A DNA stretch of 64,000 nt from Phytophthora quininea (taxonomy: Eukaryota; Oomycota; Peronosporomycetes; Peronosporales; Peronosporaceae), in assembly GCA_011947345.1 (NCBI GenBank), contig JAAVTG010000109.1, positions 1 to 64,000 on the forward strand. The letters are read 5' to 3'. The notes under the pieces are model-generated. The model made no database searches, was not told the origin of the DNA, and saw only the letters and a program-made list of their open reading frames with translations. The stretch's first letter is position 1. Every line of letters begins with the position of its first letter. The position numbers and the translations under genes are program-made. This document shows positions 1 to 12,522 of this stretch, in pieces.

Positions 1-307
1 CGCTGACGACGACCCACTGACTTGGCTTGGTTTTGCCTCTGAGATGGAGACGTTGGCGGTTCAATCTCGCCGCCTCGATAGAAGACCGAATTTGCTGGAC
101 TTCTTGCTCTAGACGCAGCTCCTGTTGGTGCTGAATGTCGCGCTGCTTTTGTCGGAAGCGAGCTTGGCTCTGTCGGAGCTGCTCTCGACGGATCGCCTTC
201 TTCTTCTCCAAGAGTTTGGCCTTGTCGTCGTCGTCACTGGCAGATTCGCGGTCTCTAGTCGACCGAGCCGCAGTGGGGACTGTTGGAGGGCGTGGAGGGA
301 TCCCCAT
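1..307 (-). CDS. bZIP transcription factor, N-terminal part (cut by window edge)
   Basis: The minus strand reads open from an ATG at 307-305 to the window edge, giving about 102 residues. A short Pro/Thr-rich start and an acidic stretch (ESASDDDDK) lead into a basic region with core REQLRQSQARFRQKQR at about residues 35-50, followed by a helical heptad-like stretch (DIQHQQELRLEQEVQQIR). This is the pattern of oomycete bZIP DNA-binding proteins. Aligned on the final Arg, the Asn that is invariant in classical bZIPs is Leu here. An earlier ATG at 426 lies in a different frame and was not used. The C-terminus is outside the window. Nuclear transcription-factor function is inferred from the family. 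Confidence 0.75.
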   Translation of the reverse strand, partial: MGIPPRPPTVPTAARSTRDRESASDDDDKAKLLEKKKAIRREQLRQSQARFRQKQRDIQHQQELRLEQEVQQIRSSIEAARLNRQRLHLRGKTKPSQWVVVS

Positions 308-1495
308 TGCTGTTGCTGCTGTAGGTGTGAGCTCGACCGCGCGAGGAGCACGTGGCCGATCACACAGTCGCTCAGCCTCGCTCGAGTCTGCTCAAAGCTG
401 GAACGTTTGTCGGGGCGATCTGCCATCGTGCCCGGGGGTTGGCAAATGAAGTTCCCGTCCGAGGTTTATTTCACCAGCGCAAGAACGGATGAGCTGAGGC
501 TCAAACGCACCTATGCAATCAGGAAAGTCGAACAGCTATACAACTTGCCATATACGAGACTCGCGAAAGCTTTGAAAAGAAATGCTTTGCAAAAGCTTCC
601 GATAGATCGCCAAGATCGCCCCCTATGCTTGTCAAGGAGAACAGAAACACTGGTCGTCCTGTAAACTGCAACACTGTATGATGCTACTGCTGTGTTTATT
701 GCCGCCTGCATGCTTTAAAATTGCAATATCCGCTTCAAGTCCTAGCAAACATACACTTGATACACTTGTCAGGGGGCCCTTTGCAAGCTAATCCGTACCC
801 ACCTTTCTCTTTTGCAAAAACCACTCAGGATTCCTGCTAGGCGAGTGGGTTTAAGAATTGCAGTCTGTTTGTGCGCAATCTCCTTTCATGCAATAACACC
901 TGTCGGCACAGAAGACAGAAATCCGGGATTACAGCGTCGTTCAGAACGAACATTTCTTCCTGCTTCAACATGAAGACAAGAGACACGTCGGCTATACATG
1001 AGCTTGGTTTATCATGTTTCTTTATGACGATTACTGCTGTCACGTTAATGGCAAAGCTGGGCTGTTCCAGTGTGGAAGCTGCGGTTCTTCTCCAAACTGC
1101 CACATCAAATTGACGCCACAGCTAACCATCTCGCCTTGTTGCCGCACATGGACTGGAATCACCATGCCGCCCCCGAAGCGAACGTAAGGCGGGAGTCTCG
1201 CCGCGGGACCACCACCAAGATGTGGATTCATGGCCTTTTGTCGCCGATTTGTTGTTGGTGCATCTTCGAGACATGCAGTTCGCGTTTGCGCTCGTATTCA
1301 CAGAAGGGCAACGCTACTGCAGCCGCCATGTAGCGTGGTGGAACGCCTGCAGCAAGGCCTGGTCCTTCATTGTCGTCGCAAGGAGCACCGATTTAGGTTT
1401 GCGCGCCAACAAAAATGTTTGGGTAGTCCTTGCAAAATGACTACCGGATAGTCACTTGTAAAAATCATTTGTTTTCCAAAACGTTTTCTTTCATC
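308..1495. other. intergenic region between divergent bZIP and LST8 genes
   Basis: No reading frame here has recognisable motifs or coding character; the frames present are short. The region should hold the upstream sequences of the minus-strand bZIP gene and of the plus-strand LST8 gene. I see no clear initiator or TATA element. Confidence 0.5.
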
Positions 1496-2616
1496 ATGGC
1501 GGGCGTGGTGCTGGCGACGGCGGGCTACGACCACACCATTCGCTTCTGGGAGGCAGCCTCCGGCACCTGCAACCGCACCGTCAAGTACCCGGACTCGGTA
1601 GGCTCTCCCTTGTCCTCCCCACCGCTGTGTTGTCCCTACTGACCCCCTCCCCGTAGCAAGTCAACTGTCTGCAGATCACACCCGACAAGAAATACATTGC
1701 GGCGGCAGGCAACCCTCACATCCGCCTCTTCGAGATCAACAGCAACAACCCGAACCATGTGACCAGCTACGATGGCCACGCCAGCAACGTCACGTCGCTG
1801 GGCTTCCAGCGCCACGGCAAGTGGATGTACTCGTGCTCGGACGACGGCAGTGTCAAGATCTGGGACCTGCGCGCGCCCGGCTGCCAGCGCAGCTACGACG
1901 CTGGCGTGCCGCTCAACTCGGTCGTGCTGCACCCGAACCAGGCCGAGCTGCTGGTTGGAGACCAGAACGGCCTCGTGCGCGTCTACGACCTGACCGCCAA
2001 CGCCATGACCACCAAACTGGAACCGCCGACGGGCGACTCGGGCGAGCGGCATCCGGTCAGTCGACATCGTCCGTGACGGCAGCGCCGTTGTGGCTGCCAA
2101 CAACCAGGGCAAAGTCTTTTCTACCGCCCGAAGCCCGAGGGCCACTACGAACTGCAGAGCTCCATGCAAGCACACAATGGCTACATTCTGAAGTGCAAAG
2201 TAAGTTCCAATGGCAAGTTCCTGGCGACGTGTTCGTCCGACAAGACGGCCAAAGTGTGGAGTCTGCCGGCTGCGATGGCCGCGTCGACCAACGGAGAAGC
2301 GTCGGAAACGGATTCGGTTCGAGGAAAGTCGTCGATGAGCTCGCAGAACAAGTTTGGGTCCTCCAGTATGAGCTCAACCTTCGGACCGACTGCGCCGCCA
2401 GTTCCGAGCAGCAACGGACTGATCCACACACTGCAGGGACACCAGCGGTGGGTCTGGGACTGCGCCTTCTCGGCCGTGTCCTCGTACCTGGTCACGTGCT
2501 CGTCGGACCAAAGCGCGCGACTCTGGGACTTAAGTCAGGGCGAAGCCATTCGCCAGTACAGCGGCCACCACAAGGCCGTGATTTGTGTGGCGCTCAATGA
2601 TGCCGTGGCGGACTGA
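1496..2616 (+). CDS. LST8: LST8-like WD40 protein (TOR complex subunit), with intron and two frame breaks
   Basis: Exon 1 is 1496-1597 (34 codons, starting [20 protein letters not shown]). A 59-bp GT-AG intron spans 1598-1656 and exon 2 runs to the TGA at 2614-2616. The start with [10 protein letters not shown], the later [20 protein letters not shown] and repeated WD units ([26 protein letters not shown]), ending in [12 protein letters not shown], match LST8, the seven-blade propeller that stabilises TOR kinase. Between about 2050 and 2117 the coding sense lies in another frame: one extra base near 2047-2050 and one missing base in the T run 2117-2120 cancel out, so the C-terminal half is back in the first frame. 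A 44-residue Ser/Thr-rich insert (about 2283-2420) separates two blades. The paired indels look like sequence errors; a pseudogene is possible but less likely. Confidence 0.85.
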
Positions 2617-2935
2617 GAGATGGGAAGGTGACGAGCTGGTATACTCAATTTGACAAACATAACGCTGCGAAGACTGTGTGAATAGTATCTCCTTGGAGGT
2701 CTGTATTATCCAGAAAGCTTGACTGCTGAAATGTCCACATTGTGGTGAAAAAAGTTTAAGCTCGGGGAAGTGGTTCATTCAAGTAAAGTGGTATTTCCTA
2801 AGACTGCTGTCAGGAGAAAGTGGTCAATATCCAACGTACAAGAAGACACACTGTATTCCGGTTTTGCTGTCGACGACTTCTATCTATCGCCACACTATGA
2901 TATAGATGCCATCAACCACTTTTAAAAGTAACATC
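2617..2935. other. convergent 3' region between LST8 and transporter
   Basis: This is the tail-to-tail spacer, expected to hold both 3' untranslated regions. Nothing else was recognised. Confidence 0.5.
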
Positions 2936-4521
2936 TTAGTTGGTGGAGTTGTTGCGGATGTAGTACGGCTCGTTCTCGAACTCAGCCTCGCAGTACTTGA
3001 AGAGGGCTCGTCATCGTCCGACGGCGTGAACAGGTGCTTGCCGGCGTCAATCATGACGTAGACGCCCGCGAAGGCGCACACGAGGATAGTGATGGCCGAC
3101 AGGATCTTGTCGAGCGCCGGCATCTTGTTCCAGAAGATGCGCAGGTAGATGACGAGCGGCATGAGCAGGCAGCTCGTGGTGTGGGCCGTGGCGCCCGTGA
3201 AATCCTGCAGGTCGAGGAACTTGTCCTGCAGCACCATGGCGATGACAACCAGCACCACGATGATGACGATGCGCAGAGTGACGTAGCGCAGGGTGTTCTT
3301 GGCGCCCTTGTACGGCTCGGCAAGCTGTTCCTCCGTGATATCCTCGCCAAACTCGAGCGCCACACGCAGGTGCGACATACGGCCCTCAACCTTCTCGATC
3401 ATGCTGGACGTCGAGTGCTGGCCGATGTTCGGGGTCGAGTTGGCCAGGTACGAGGCCTTGTCCTCTTCCATCTCGCGCTCCAAGTTGGTGTCAAGCACAT
3501 CGCCAGGGGTGTAGCGGACGATGGGGGGCTCTGGTGGAAGCCGAGGATCATACGCTCAGCCATGTAGAAGGCCGGCTGGGTCAGCGTGGCGAAGGCGATG
3601 GTAATGTGCATCTGCATGAACATGTAGGCCATGACGATAGCGCCACGGTCGGCGGTAAAGCCCAACGGAGCTGCACCCATGGGGTTGGCAGTGTCGACGA
3701 TCGAGTACAGGATGTTGCCCGAGAGCTGGCAACCACCGGCCGTGTATCCGACCAGGGCGACGATGAGGAAGAAGGCGGAGATGGCCAGGATGGACACCAC
3801 CACCACGCGGGGCATGCGCTGAGGCTGCGGGTGCTCACGGTGCAAGTCGGGCACAATCGGGGCAGCGCCGTAGGCCAGAGCGAGGTTGCCGAAGCAGGTC
3901 AGCACTTGGTGGATCGTCACGTCCGGCTTGGGATCGCCGGGTGGCCGCGCATGTTGTACTGGACGAGGATCACGGCGATGAAGTCGGCGATGACCGTGCC
4001 CATAGTGCCGGCGAAAGCCATACCGGCGCTTTCCTTCAGCGTCGGGATCAAGCACACGGGGATGACCATAAGCGCCATGAAGACGATCCAGAAGGTCTGA
4101 CTGAACGAGTCCGGGAACAGCACGTCGAGCAGGGTGCTGCCCAGCACCAGGAAGGCAATGGGCACCAGCAGACACACACCCATCTGGGAGACGACGACGA
4201 TGAAGCGACCCCACTTGCCGAGAGCCCACTCGCCCAGGTCACCATAGGTCTTGACCGAGGATGGCGCCACCAGCATCACTTGGGACAGTCGGAGCGTGGC
4301 GTAGGTGTTGGCAAAGATCATGAAGGCCAGAGCGATCGACGCGAAAATGGGGCCGGCACGGGCGTAGTTGGAAGGCATGGCCAGCGAACCGATACCGACG
4401 CAGCAGCAGAAGAGGTTGAACGCGGCCTTGGTGTCCTCCATGTTGAAGAAAACGTTCTTGGACGGGTTGAGGAGGCGCCCTGCGCGTGGGGGTTGACGGA
4501 CATGCGGGCCATCACGGTCAT
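2936..4521 (-). CDS. AAAP-family amino-acid transporter, four single-base frame breaks
   Basis: The gene reads from an ATG at 4521-4519 to a TAA at 2938-2936, about 528 residues. It has an N-terminal NMEDTKAAFNLFCCCVGIGSLAMPSNYARAG-type segment, about eleven hydrophobic helices and a long hydrophilic loop (DTNLEREMEEDKASYLANS). This is the layout of amino acid/auxin permease (SLC36/38-like) carriers, which move neutral amino acids with protons or sodium across the plasma or vacuolar membrane. Four places lose one base each: the C run near 4478-4480, G run 3939-3941, six-G run 3523-3528 and A pair near 3000. Restoring one base at each gives one continuous frame ending in an acidic, Tyr-rich tail. 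Two other Met codons (4512, 4503) lie close behind the chosen start. Substrate is not readable from the sequence. The consistent loss in homopolymers points to assembly error. Confidence 0.82.
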
Positions 4522-7500
4522 GGTGGAGTGAAAAAGAGAGACTTGGCAGTCGAGCGAGGTTGGAGCTGTGGCTGGGACTTGCTCGAGACGAGGGAAATTC
4601 CAAAGTGAGCGATCTAACAAGGAGCGTTTAGCGATCGCGATCACGAACCTCGATCCGAGATTGGCGGCTCTTCTTGGTCCATGGTGAGCATGGAATTCGG
4701 CCACTGCACTTGAGTGAACCGCACAGAGACGGCGTTCACCCACGCTCTTTAATCGCGCAGACCATGAGATTAAGCCAACTCGAGCGTACAGAGGCTGGTG
4801 GCTCTCGATCAGTGAGCGTGTCCCCACTTGCAGACAGCAAGATACGGATCGACACATGAGAGCCAAGCGCGGACGATCTGCTGCAACGGGAACCTCCGCT
4901 TTGGAACCGGCATCTGTCGAGACTAAATGAGACTGTCGACGCACATCTCCGGCCAAGGCGGATGCGCTTCGACCGTCACATTTTGCCAGTCTCATGCGAG
5001 ACCGAGCAACTTCAGAAGGAGGACTCGCGGACGCCACGTCGAACACTAAAAGCTCCTGTCGATACTTGCTAAAATGGTTGCTGGAGATCTCTCGGCAGTC
5101 TAAGTCGAACCAGACCGAGACCCATCCTCGAGATAGCTGGTCTTGGCCCGTATTGCCAGGGCCGACCGCGTTGAACTGTTCCGGTGAAAGGGCCTGTTCC
5201 AGATGGTGACCAAGTGCAGGCAGCCGCGACACCGCTCCGTATTTCCGAGATAGAGCGCTGCGACCACACAAAGCTTCGACTGGAGCCCCGCCTATCGCCG
5301 ATGACAAGCAACGACGTGGAGTTCAGACGGACGAGCCGGGGCCCACCTATCCCAGCACCGGCAAACCGCAACTTGAAGCGGAGCTTTGAGGAACCTTCAA
5401 GCGCCGCGATCTGCTGCAAACCCGTGTCCGTATGTGGTGGTGTCGATACCGTGGAGATGGCAGTGAAGTAAACTACCAAAGACGGCCAGCAATATCGCTC
5501 CGCTTCGACGGGCTTCTGAAGCATCGATAACTCACACATCTCGCTACTTGGACCAGAGCGACAAAGAGACTGACGCAATGCGCGTCACCGCGACCAGCTC
5601 GAGTGAGAACGGTCCAAATCCCAAAGTCTGCTGAAGACATCGCCAAAAGCACTTTTTCAACAGCTCGGGATTAAAACCATAGATTGGACGGGATGATGGA
5701 GATGGCAGTTGGTTTCCGTATCTCTTCCCGACGAGAAGACTATCAACTTTGAGTGGTGTTTGTTCGCAGCGTCCAAATGCCAAAATTTTAAGTTCATCTC
5801 AAAAAGTGTTCATCATGCTTCGTATTGGTAGGTACATGTACTGTGCACTACCCTAGGAACTGCACAAAACTATCAGTAGGAACAGCAGCATTTGCCGCCA
5901 CCACCCGTGTACGGTACCGTGTGGCAATGAGGAGTGTTTCGTGCGCATTGATTCAATTCAATGTGGTGCAGAAAAAACATACGAAACCAAAGCGTGTTGA
6001 ATTTTAGCAGGTTGGCACAAAACTGTACATGAAGTCACCTTTTCCGTCGTTCCGGTGCGCTACCGCACTTGAACTCTGTATGGACTGCTTTGCTACAGGT
6101 AGCATTCTGTAGAAGCGCCGGCACGCTCTCAGCGACAACGCGGCATATTTCGTGCCCTGGCGAGGGTACAGCCCGCCAAGATCAACGTTGAAGAGAACAT
6201 AAATTGCTGGTGCATCAAATCAAGGCAACGTTGGTGCGCCAACAAAAACCGCGCCGCATATCGTTTAACGTGTCTGCCTCTGAGGTTGCCACGTGTGTCT
6301 TTAAATGGAGTTCTTATCTTTGTGTACTGCATGGTATACAGTGTGCATACAGTTGAATGGAAATCGCATCAGCCTACGTTAATTGCGAAATGTTCATGGA
6401 AATAAGAATTGTTGGAACCGTGCGACTACCCAACTTCTCCTCCACTTTACCTAGATCCCCGTGCAAGGGATACTTTGAAGCCCGACGACCGCGATTTGTA
6501 TGCAGGAAGAGACGCCAATACACACGGTTGAATAGGTACTCACAATAACACACAGAAATACGTGTATGATCATATTCGCCTTAATTTGAACGAGAGGCTT
6601 CATCAGGAGCTACAGCTGAATAAATCGCAGTGGTGATTTTGATTTATAACGCTTTGATCAATTTTCACCACTGTGTGAAAGAACCTCTCCACAGCAAATT
6701 TCTGATGTGCCATATATATGGTACACTTATTACCAAGTGTGTCCTTTGATAGAATAAAAGTGCCACTCCCAAGCGGTTGACCTCCAGGTTTGGAGTTTGG
6801 AGGTAGTTAGCCGATTCGACACCAAATACATGCGATCTATCATAGCATATTTGCCTTGTACTGTATCACCAAGAGTATAGTAATTTAACCTCTCACAACA
6901 ATGTTGATGTTGATTTTGATTTGTACGTTATAAAGATCTTCCCTCTTGACGACAATCGGTCGTCCCCCCGTTTATTTAACGTTGGCAAGTTGATTTCGAG
7001 TATTTTGCCAACATCACAACACGAGACCGACGGCACAATATTCATCTTTCATCTTACTATAGCAATCGGGCTGAATGGAACCAAGAAATATAGTACAACA
7101 CTTAGTTAAACCCAACCAAGCAGGCGTTTAAGGCAATTGGGACAGTTGAATGCCACGAAAATTAAAGGGTGCTATCTCGCGTCGCTGTCGAAAAACGCAA
7201 TGTGAGCATTAGCTGGGTATCCCACGAAATGTGATGGATACTGGCTTCGAAGAGTATCAGTTCTGCCAAGAAGAAATCTGTGGGGATTGCTGCCACAAAA
7301 CGCGACAGATATTTGTATACCCTGAGGTGGAGGTAGTGACTCAAACTCTGAGCACGAGCGGTATTTGCGACATAGCTGGTGTGGTTGTACTTCAGATGTT
7401 TCGGCATATGCGAGTAATGTTTTCAACTCTGTTCTGCTGCTTCAGCAATTTCGTAATAATGCACCTGTTTATCACCAAAGAGTACAAGTACTTTGGCCAT

Positions 7501-8910
7501 GAGTTGCCTGCCGTGATACCTACCATATCACAGCCTAAAATTCAAGCCCTAGATGATGTAGTTCCTCAAATTACAGACGCGTTGATGAATACTCAGAGGT
7601 ACTGAACGGAAAGCCGTGGTGGAACTGTCTCCTTCACAGCCATCAGTGAGTACCAATCTCAAATTGAGCAGATCAATTACTCCTTTGGTAGACCTTTGGA
7701 AGGAATACTCATCGGGTCTTGCAGGGAGATGGTGATCTCAGAGGCGGATCAAAGACGTGGCACCAAGTGGCGAAAAGTCCAACTAAATCTCAGTTTTATA
7801 TGCGTTGTATGAAGTATTACTACGTCATCGCGCGAAGAGATAACATCTTCATCGAACAGGCAGCAGAGGCTATAGCGCTGGCTAGGCAACGAATGAAATG
7901 GTCTCTCAATGCATTTATGAAGGCGCTACACATTTACACGCAAACCCATAGTCTGACTGGTCCATTTAATCTACACCAGTAGTTGTTCACGATAGACCGC
8001 GCATTGATGGACACAACAGTAGATTCTGGAGATTATATGAGGTCTGTTGGGGAGATGGAAGAAGAATGTAACATTCGTTTAGTCTCGTCTTGGCGAATAT
8101 GGAATCGTTCAGAAGGCTGATTTTTCCGACTACCGTAGCCAATTTGATGAATTTGCTATAGAAAAATCCCTGTAACCGGTGATCCTGGGTCGCGAGCGCC
8201 AGGCCTGCGGGTTGGGTGATCAAGAGGGGAGGATCTGGAGAGAAGAGTGAATGGAGAGGAGACTGTTGTTTCAGTAAGTCAGGGTGGCGAGCGGAAGGAG
8301 GGTGTGACATTGCCATCGATGATAAGAAAGTAGTGACAAGCCGATTTATACATTGCGCACGTGTCCCAATAAAAATACATCGCTCGTAGCACAGTCCGCA
8401 CAACTCTGGAAGCACAGCTGGTTGGTGTCGTCGACCCGCTCTTACACTCGCTAGAGATGGTCTCGAAAGCTTACAGGCTGGCAGGCAACATAGGACAAAC
8501 ACCGTAACGGATATTTGCATTGCCAACTACTTCGAGAAGAGTAGCGTTTTGTACACCGATACCTTATTCGACCACCTACACCAACCGGACAAACTCGCGA
8601 GATTACAGTCGTTAAGTTTGGGGACATTGGACTGATAGCATGTCGTAAAGGTTTTGAACAAAGTGCGCTCTGTCCGCTCGAGATTACCACTGCAAGGGAC
8701 GATTTCTAGCCATTCAGGCTCAAAAGGGTGAGTTGTGGTGTCCCATTCGCTCCACATTTTCTCTATTTTGCCGGTTCCCCTCATCATCCAGTTCCGGCGC
8801 AGACTTGCTTCGATGATGGATTAATTTTATTAAGCGATGGTACGTACGTTAACAGAGCCTCGTGTGATGTTTAATGTTGAAGCACAGTCAATTCCATTTG
8901 GTCGGTGATG
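4522..8910. other. gene-poor region, no recognised gene
   Basis: 4522-5800 is moderately GC-rich and should contain the transporter's upstream region; open minus-strand stretches there (for example 5069-5578) have no motif I know. 5800-7150 is AT-rich and looks non-coding. 7231-7605, 7719-7982 (plus) and 8527-8787 (minus) are short open stretches with ordinary amino-acid make-up but no family likeness; they could be fragments of decayed elements. Confidence 0.4.
6628..6673. repeat. short perfect hairpin in AT-rich spacer
   Basis: CAGTGGTGA at 6628 pairs with TCACCACTG ending at 6673, with an inner TTTGAT/ATCAAA-like pairing, giving a 46-bp imperfect palindrome. It could be the end or core of a small inverted-repeat element. 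No flanking target duplication was identified. Confidence 0.4.
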
Positions 8911-9921
8911 TGTGGCGCTGCGAATTCAGGAAAAGTTGTCCGAGGCGTGTGTGGCCAGACAAAGTAGCAGCGTGGTGATCCCTGGGGATAACTTCTTCCA
9001 GGCAGCGTACCGAGCCCGCGTCAGGGGTTGTCTTGACCGGTCGACTTGAACCTTGTAGTCTTGGGCACTAAGACTACTCAACCAATAAAGTTATACGCTA
9101 CACAAACTCTCTTTGTCCTCTGTTCTTTGGGAGGCCCGGGACTCGGGCCTTAAAGGGTCTCTTTGTTTAACTCCTAGCCCAGACCCAAGGCTAGCACGCG
9201 CACCAGTCCCCGAGAGGACAGCAACCCACACCATATCGGCTTTTCAGCCCAGAACACTATGCAAGTCACTCTTAGGAAGCAAAGCTCCCCGTAATATAGT
9301 GCACTACCTACCCCACCGGGGCCTGGCAGCACGTAGATATGGAGTAAGGCTACTAGCAGTCGAACGCCTCTTGCACCCGCCTCTTTGACCTTAGGATAAC
9401 TTGACGGACGTGGAACCGCTTCCGCCGGGCCAATCTTCCGGCTTGCCACTTAGAAGGTAAAACGAACTCTGTCTGGTTAAAGATCTCATGCAAATTAAAG
9501 GTACTCCTGGCAGGAATCCAGTGCGCATCCTCGTGCAGTTGCCAAATCAGGGGAATCGTGCTTGAACAGTCGCTTCCAAAGATACCATGGAAAACCCCAG
9601 ATTGACTGGGATTTCCCCGGATTATGGGAGTTTGTCACCATCCTGAGACTTATGGGGCTCTATTATGGGGAAACGCTGCAAGTGGCCGCCAGGAGCATAT
9701 TTCCCAGATTAATTCAGAATCTGTATGGTCCTTGGCCGGCGGCGCTCGGTCCGGGGCTTAGATTACTTCGCTTGGAGCCCGTTCACATCATTACTCCACA
9801 GCGCCCAATCCCTGTCCCCTGCTGGGCAGGCAGTGAGAGTTCTCTCCACGCTCTCGGTTACGGTCGCGCAACTTGTTGCGCGTCACCATCCATCCACAAT
9901 CCGCCAGACTTTACGGGCACA
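8911..9921 (+). mobile_element. solo LTR (family LTR2), about 1.0 kb
   Basis: The segment starts TGTGGCGCTG and ends near GGGCACA, so it has TG...CA ends. It matches 56085-57094 closely over its whole length, with scattered substitutions and small indels. An ACCAATAAAG polyadenylation-like signal at about 9080 fits an R/U5 boundary in plus orientation. At 57095 the other copy continues into an internal region with a gag-like frame, while here the flank differs, so this is a solo LTR. No clean target-site duplication is visible (5' flank GTGATG, 3' flank TAGTC), so the exact right end is uncertain. Confidence 0.65.
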
Positions 9922-12522
9922 TAGTCACCGGATTCAGCGACCCCATTAAAAATGGCTTTTATGAGGCCGAGATTTTCCTTTTACATGAAGCTCTGTTACT
10001 TCTTCATAACCACATCCATGTGCTTCAGTGAGAAGCTTCTTTGGTAACAGACATATGTGCTTTTGTTTTCATCACCTTCTCTTCCTGACTTGACTTGCTC
10101 TGTATGAGAAACTTTCTTGTTTGAAACCTTCGTTGTCGATCGAACACGTCGAGGGCGTTGCGTTTGTTTTCACTGGGTCGCTCATTTAATGCCTCTACAG
10201 CTGCGGTTGGAGATGCGGCATTCTCTGTATTGCTCTTGGATTCACTGCTGCTCGAGATATCAAATAGTATATCTGTGCCAAGCTGCGGATTCATTTAGTG
10301 GAGGAACTTTCATTTTCGGAGTTTCCAATCTATTGTTGACCCCCTTGTTTGGGTTCCCCATTCCACGCCGCATCGAAAACGTGTGCAGCAGGAATCTGGT
10401 TGTAGTCAGCACAGGAGAATCGAGAGGAAACCGTTTGCGTGGAACATCGGTGTTGATCCGAGGTCCATCTTCTGCGCTGCTATCATCCGCTTCAGCATTG
10501 CTGGCGTAGCCGAGGCCGGTGCAATCCACATTGCTTTCCGCATCCCGTTCAATAGCATTGTGCTACGAGAGTTCTGTTGGGTCATCTTTGTACTCACTGC
10601 TTCGATCAGCGTCTTCGCCGGCATCCTGTCCTTCGTTGGTGAGAGTTTGAGTAGAGTTTATATCATCTTGACGTCTGAAACCTCCGGTATGGGGATTGAA
10701 CTGAGGGTATTTCCGCTCCAACTTCTCTTCGATGCCCATTCCTTTGGTAGCCTCTCCCGGCGCCAAACAAAATCTAGTATCATGTAGGCCTACGTCGAGG
10801 GTCTTTCTAACTTCCTAAGCGTCATTTACACTCTCTCTCCCCCTCACAAGGCGACATTCCGTACTTGTTGTAGATGTACAGATCCATATCTTCAAATGCC
10901 GAAATCTTCTTTGCTTTGGCCGCCCGCTGACTTCGGACTTTTGTCAGTCCTGTAGATGGCCTCAAAGTTGATTTTGATCTGGATCCAGTCGACGAGAATT
11001 CTATCGAGTTCTTGTATGAGATGCCCAATTGTGGATTGGATAGGAACTCTGCGTTTTGCCATCATTGCTTTATAGGTTCGCAAGTATATGCCATGATCCA
11101 GTACGCTCACTTTCTGTATAGAATTACTGTAAATGTGAGTAAATACGTCGCTGACGATGCAGTCAGTTTGGGCCCTGGGCATGACCCGTCAAGATAAACC
11201 AGATGCGTGTCTCGTGCGTGGTTTGTCGGTTTTGGCGATCGCTGGGTTGCAGGTTGGCTGACCGAGCGCGTGCGATGACCATTGAAACTCTTAGAAGATC
11301 TTTCCCCTTCGCTCCAGAAATGAAAAGAGAGAGGGGCTTGCCGTTTGGCAGATGATAGGTTAATTTGTGTCATTTCTATTTTCTTTGGTATTGTCGGAAG
11401 ATGAACGACGGTAGCGGCACTTAGTCGCTCGCTCACGAAGTCTTTCATCGGCCGTCACAAGTCGATTTTCTATATCATCCTTTTTTCTTCTTCTTTTCCT
11501 GGTCAGAGTTCATGGGACTAGTTAACCTTCGTCTGCTGACGCCATGGGATTTTGAGTGTGAGAGAGAGGGAGAGTGTTCAGACGTACAGGCGAAGGCTCG
11601 CGCCTGTAGCGTCCGTGTATATTTGCCTACAGCGTAGACAGTGAGTGGAGGTCACACCGGCTCAGGCTGGATCGGATCTGGTTCCTTCAAATCACGCTCA
11701 ACACTCACCTGACGTTCTGAATGGTGTATTGTTGTGCACACAGGCCGCTACTACCTCAGCGATAGTTCAGTGGGTTCCTTCGAAGCTACCGAGACATTGC
11801 GCTGTGGAACAGTGATCCAGTGGGAGCTATGGTATCAAACATGTTGAAACGCTAGAGCTCACCGAAACTCTGAGCCCGGGCAAGCGCTGTTCTGATGCGC
11901 ACGTCAGCAAGAGCTGTTGGCGATGACGACCAAGGGCAATCACATGGCGTGATGCGGTGGGAGTATGGTGTGAGCAGCTGCAAATCGAATGATAGAACAC
12001 AGCACTTCGACTTTTGAGCTGGCGGCTTGTCCAGCAACTCTGCTTCGTGGTAAATACACGAAACAACATTTGCCAAAGATCACACCGCAAGCGAGAGACG
12101 TTCGCAGCGGAACCGCTCGGGTCCAGCGTGACACAAACTTGGTAAGCGCGGAAATGTGATGTGCAGCTGTAATATTTGCTTTTCAAGTGTGAAAAAGCTG
12201 TTAAAATGTATGTTGATTATGAATTGAAAGTGATGATGGTCAATTCGGACGGCAAACTTCCTCGAGTGCGTTGATTCCGAGCAGCAGGCTTGCTCCACGG
12301 ACAGCAACCAGACTTGGTCATTTGGATGCCAACCACAGGTATTCCAAATTCCCTTTCGCGCGCGGAGAATTCGTTTGCGATGCTGTTCGCGCTCGCTCGC
12401 AGTCTCTTACTGCTAGAACTCCTACCGCCATAACTCACATGACCACACAACGCCCATTTACATCATTGTGCAATTTGCGTCGTCGAGCTCAAGTCCAAGT
12501 GAAAGAACCGGTCCAAAGCTCC
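9922..12522. other. decayed minus-strand coding remnants, unidentified
   Basis: Several adjacent minus-strand frames (11448-11107, 11028-10822, 10766-10563, 10529-10260, 10294-10025) have normal-looking protein composition, including Ser/Lys/Glu-rich tails, and follow one another in shifted frames. This suggests a broken gene or element of 1.4 kb. No domain was recognised. 11450-12520 shows nothing further except the upstream flank of the Ca2+-ATPase pseudogene. Confidence 0.35.

Noticed and set aside
4318..5307. 329-residue minus-strand frame upstream of the transporter
   Set aside because: It overlaps the transporter start in another frame and has no motif; probably chance openness in GC-rich DNA.
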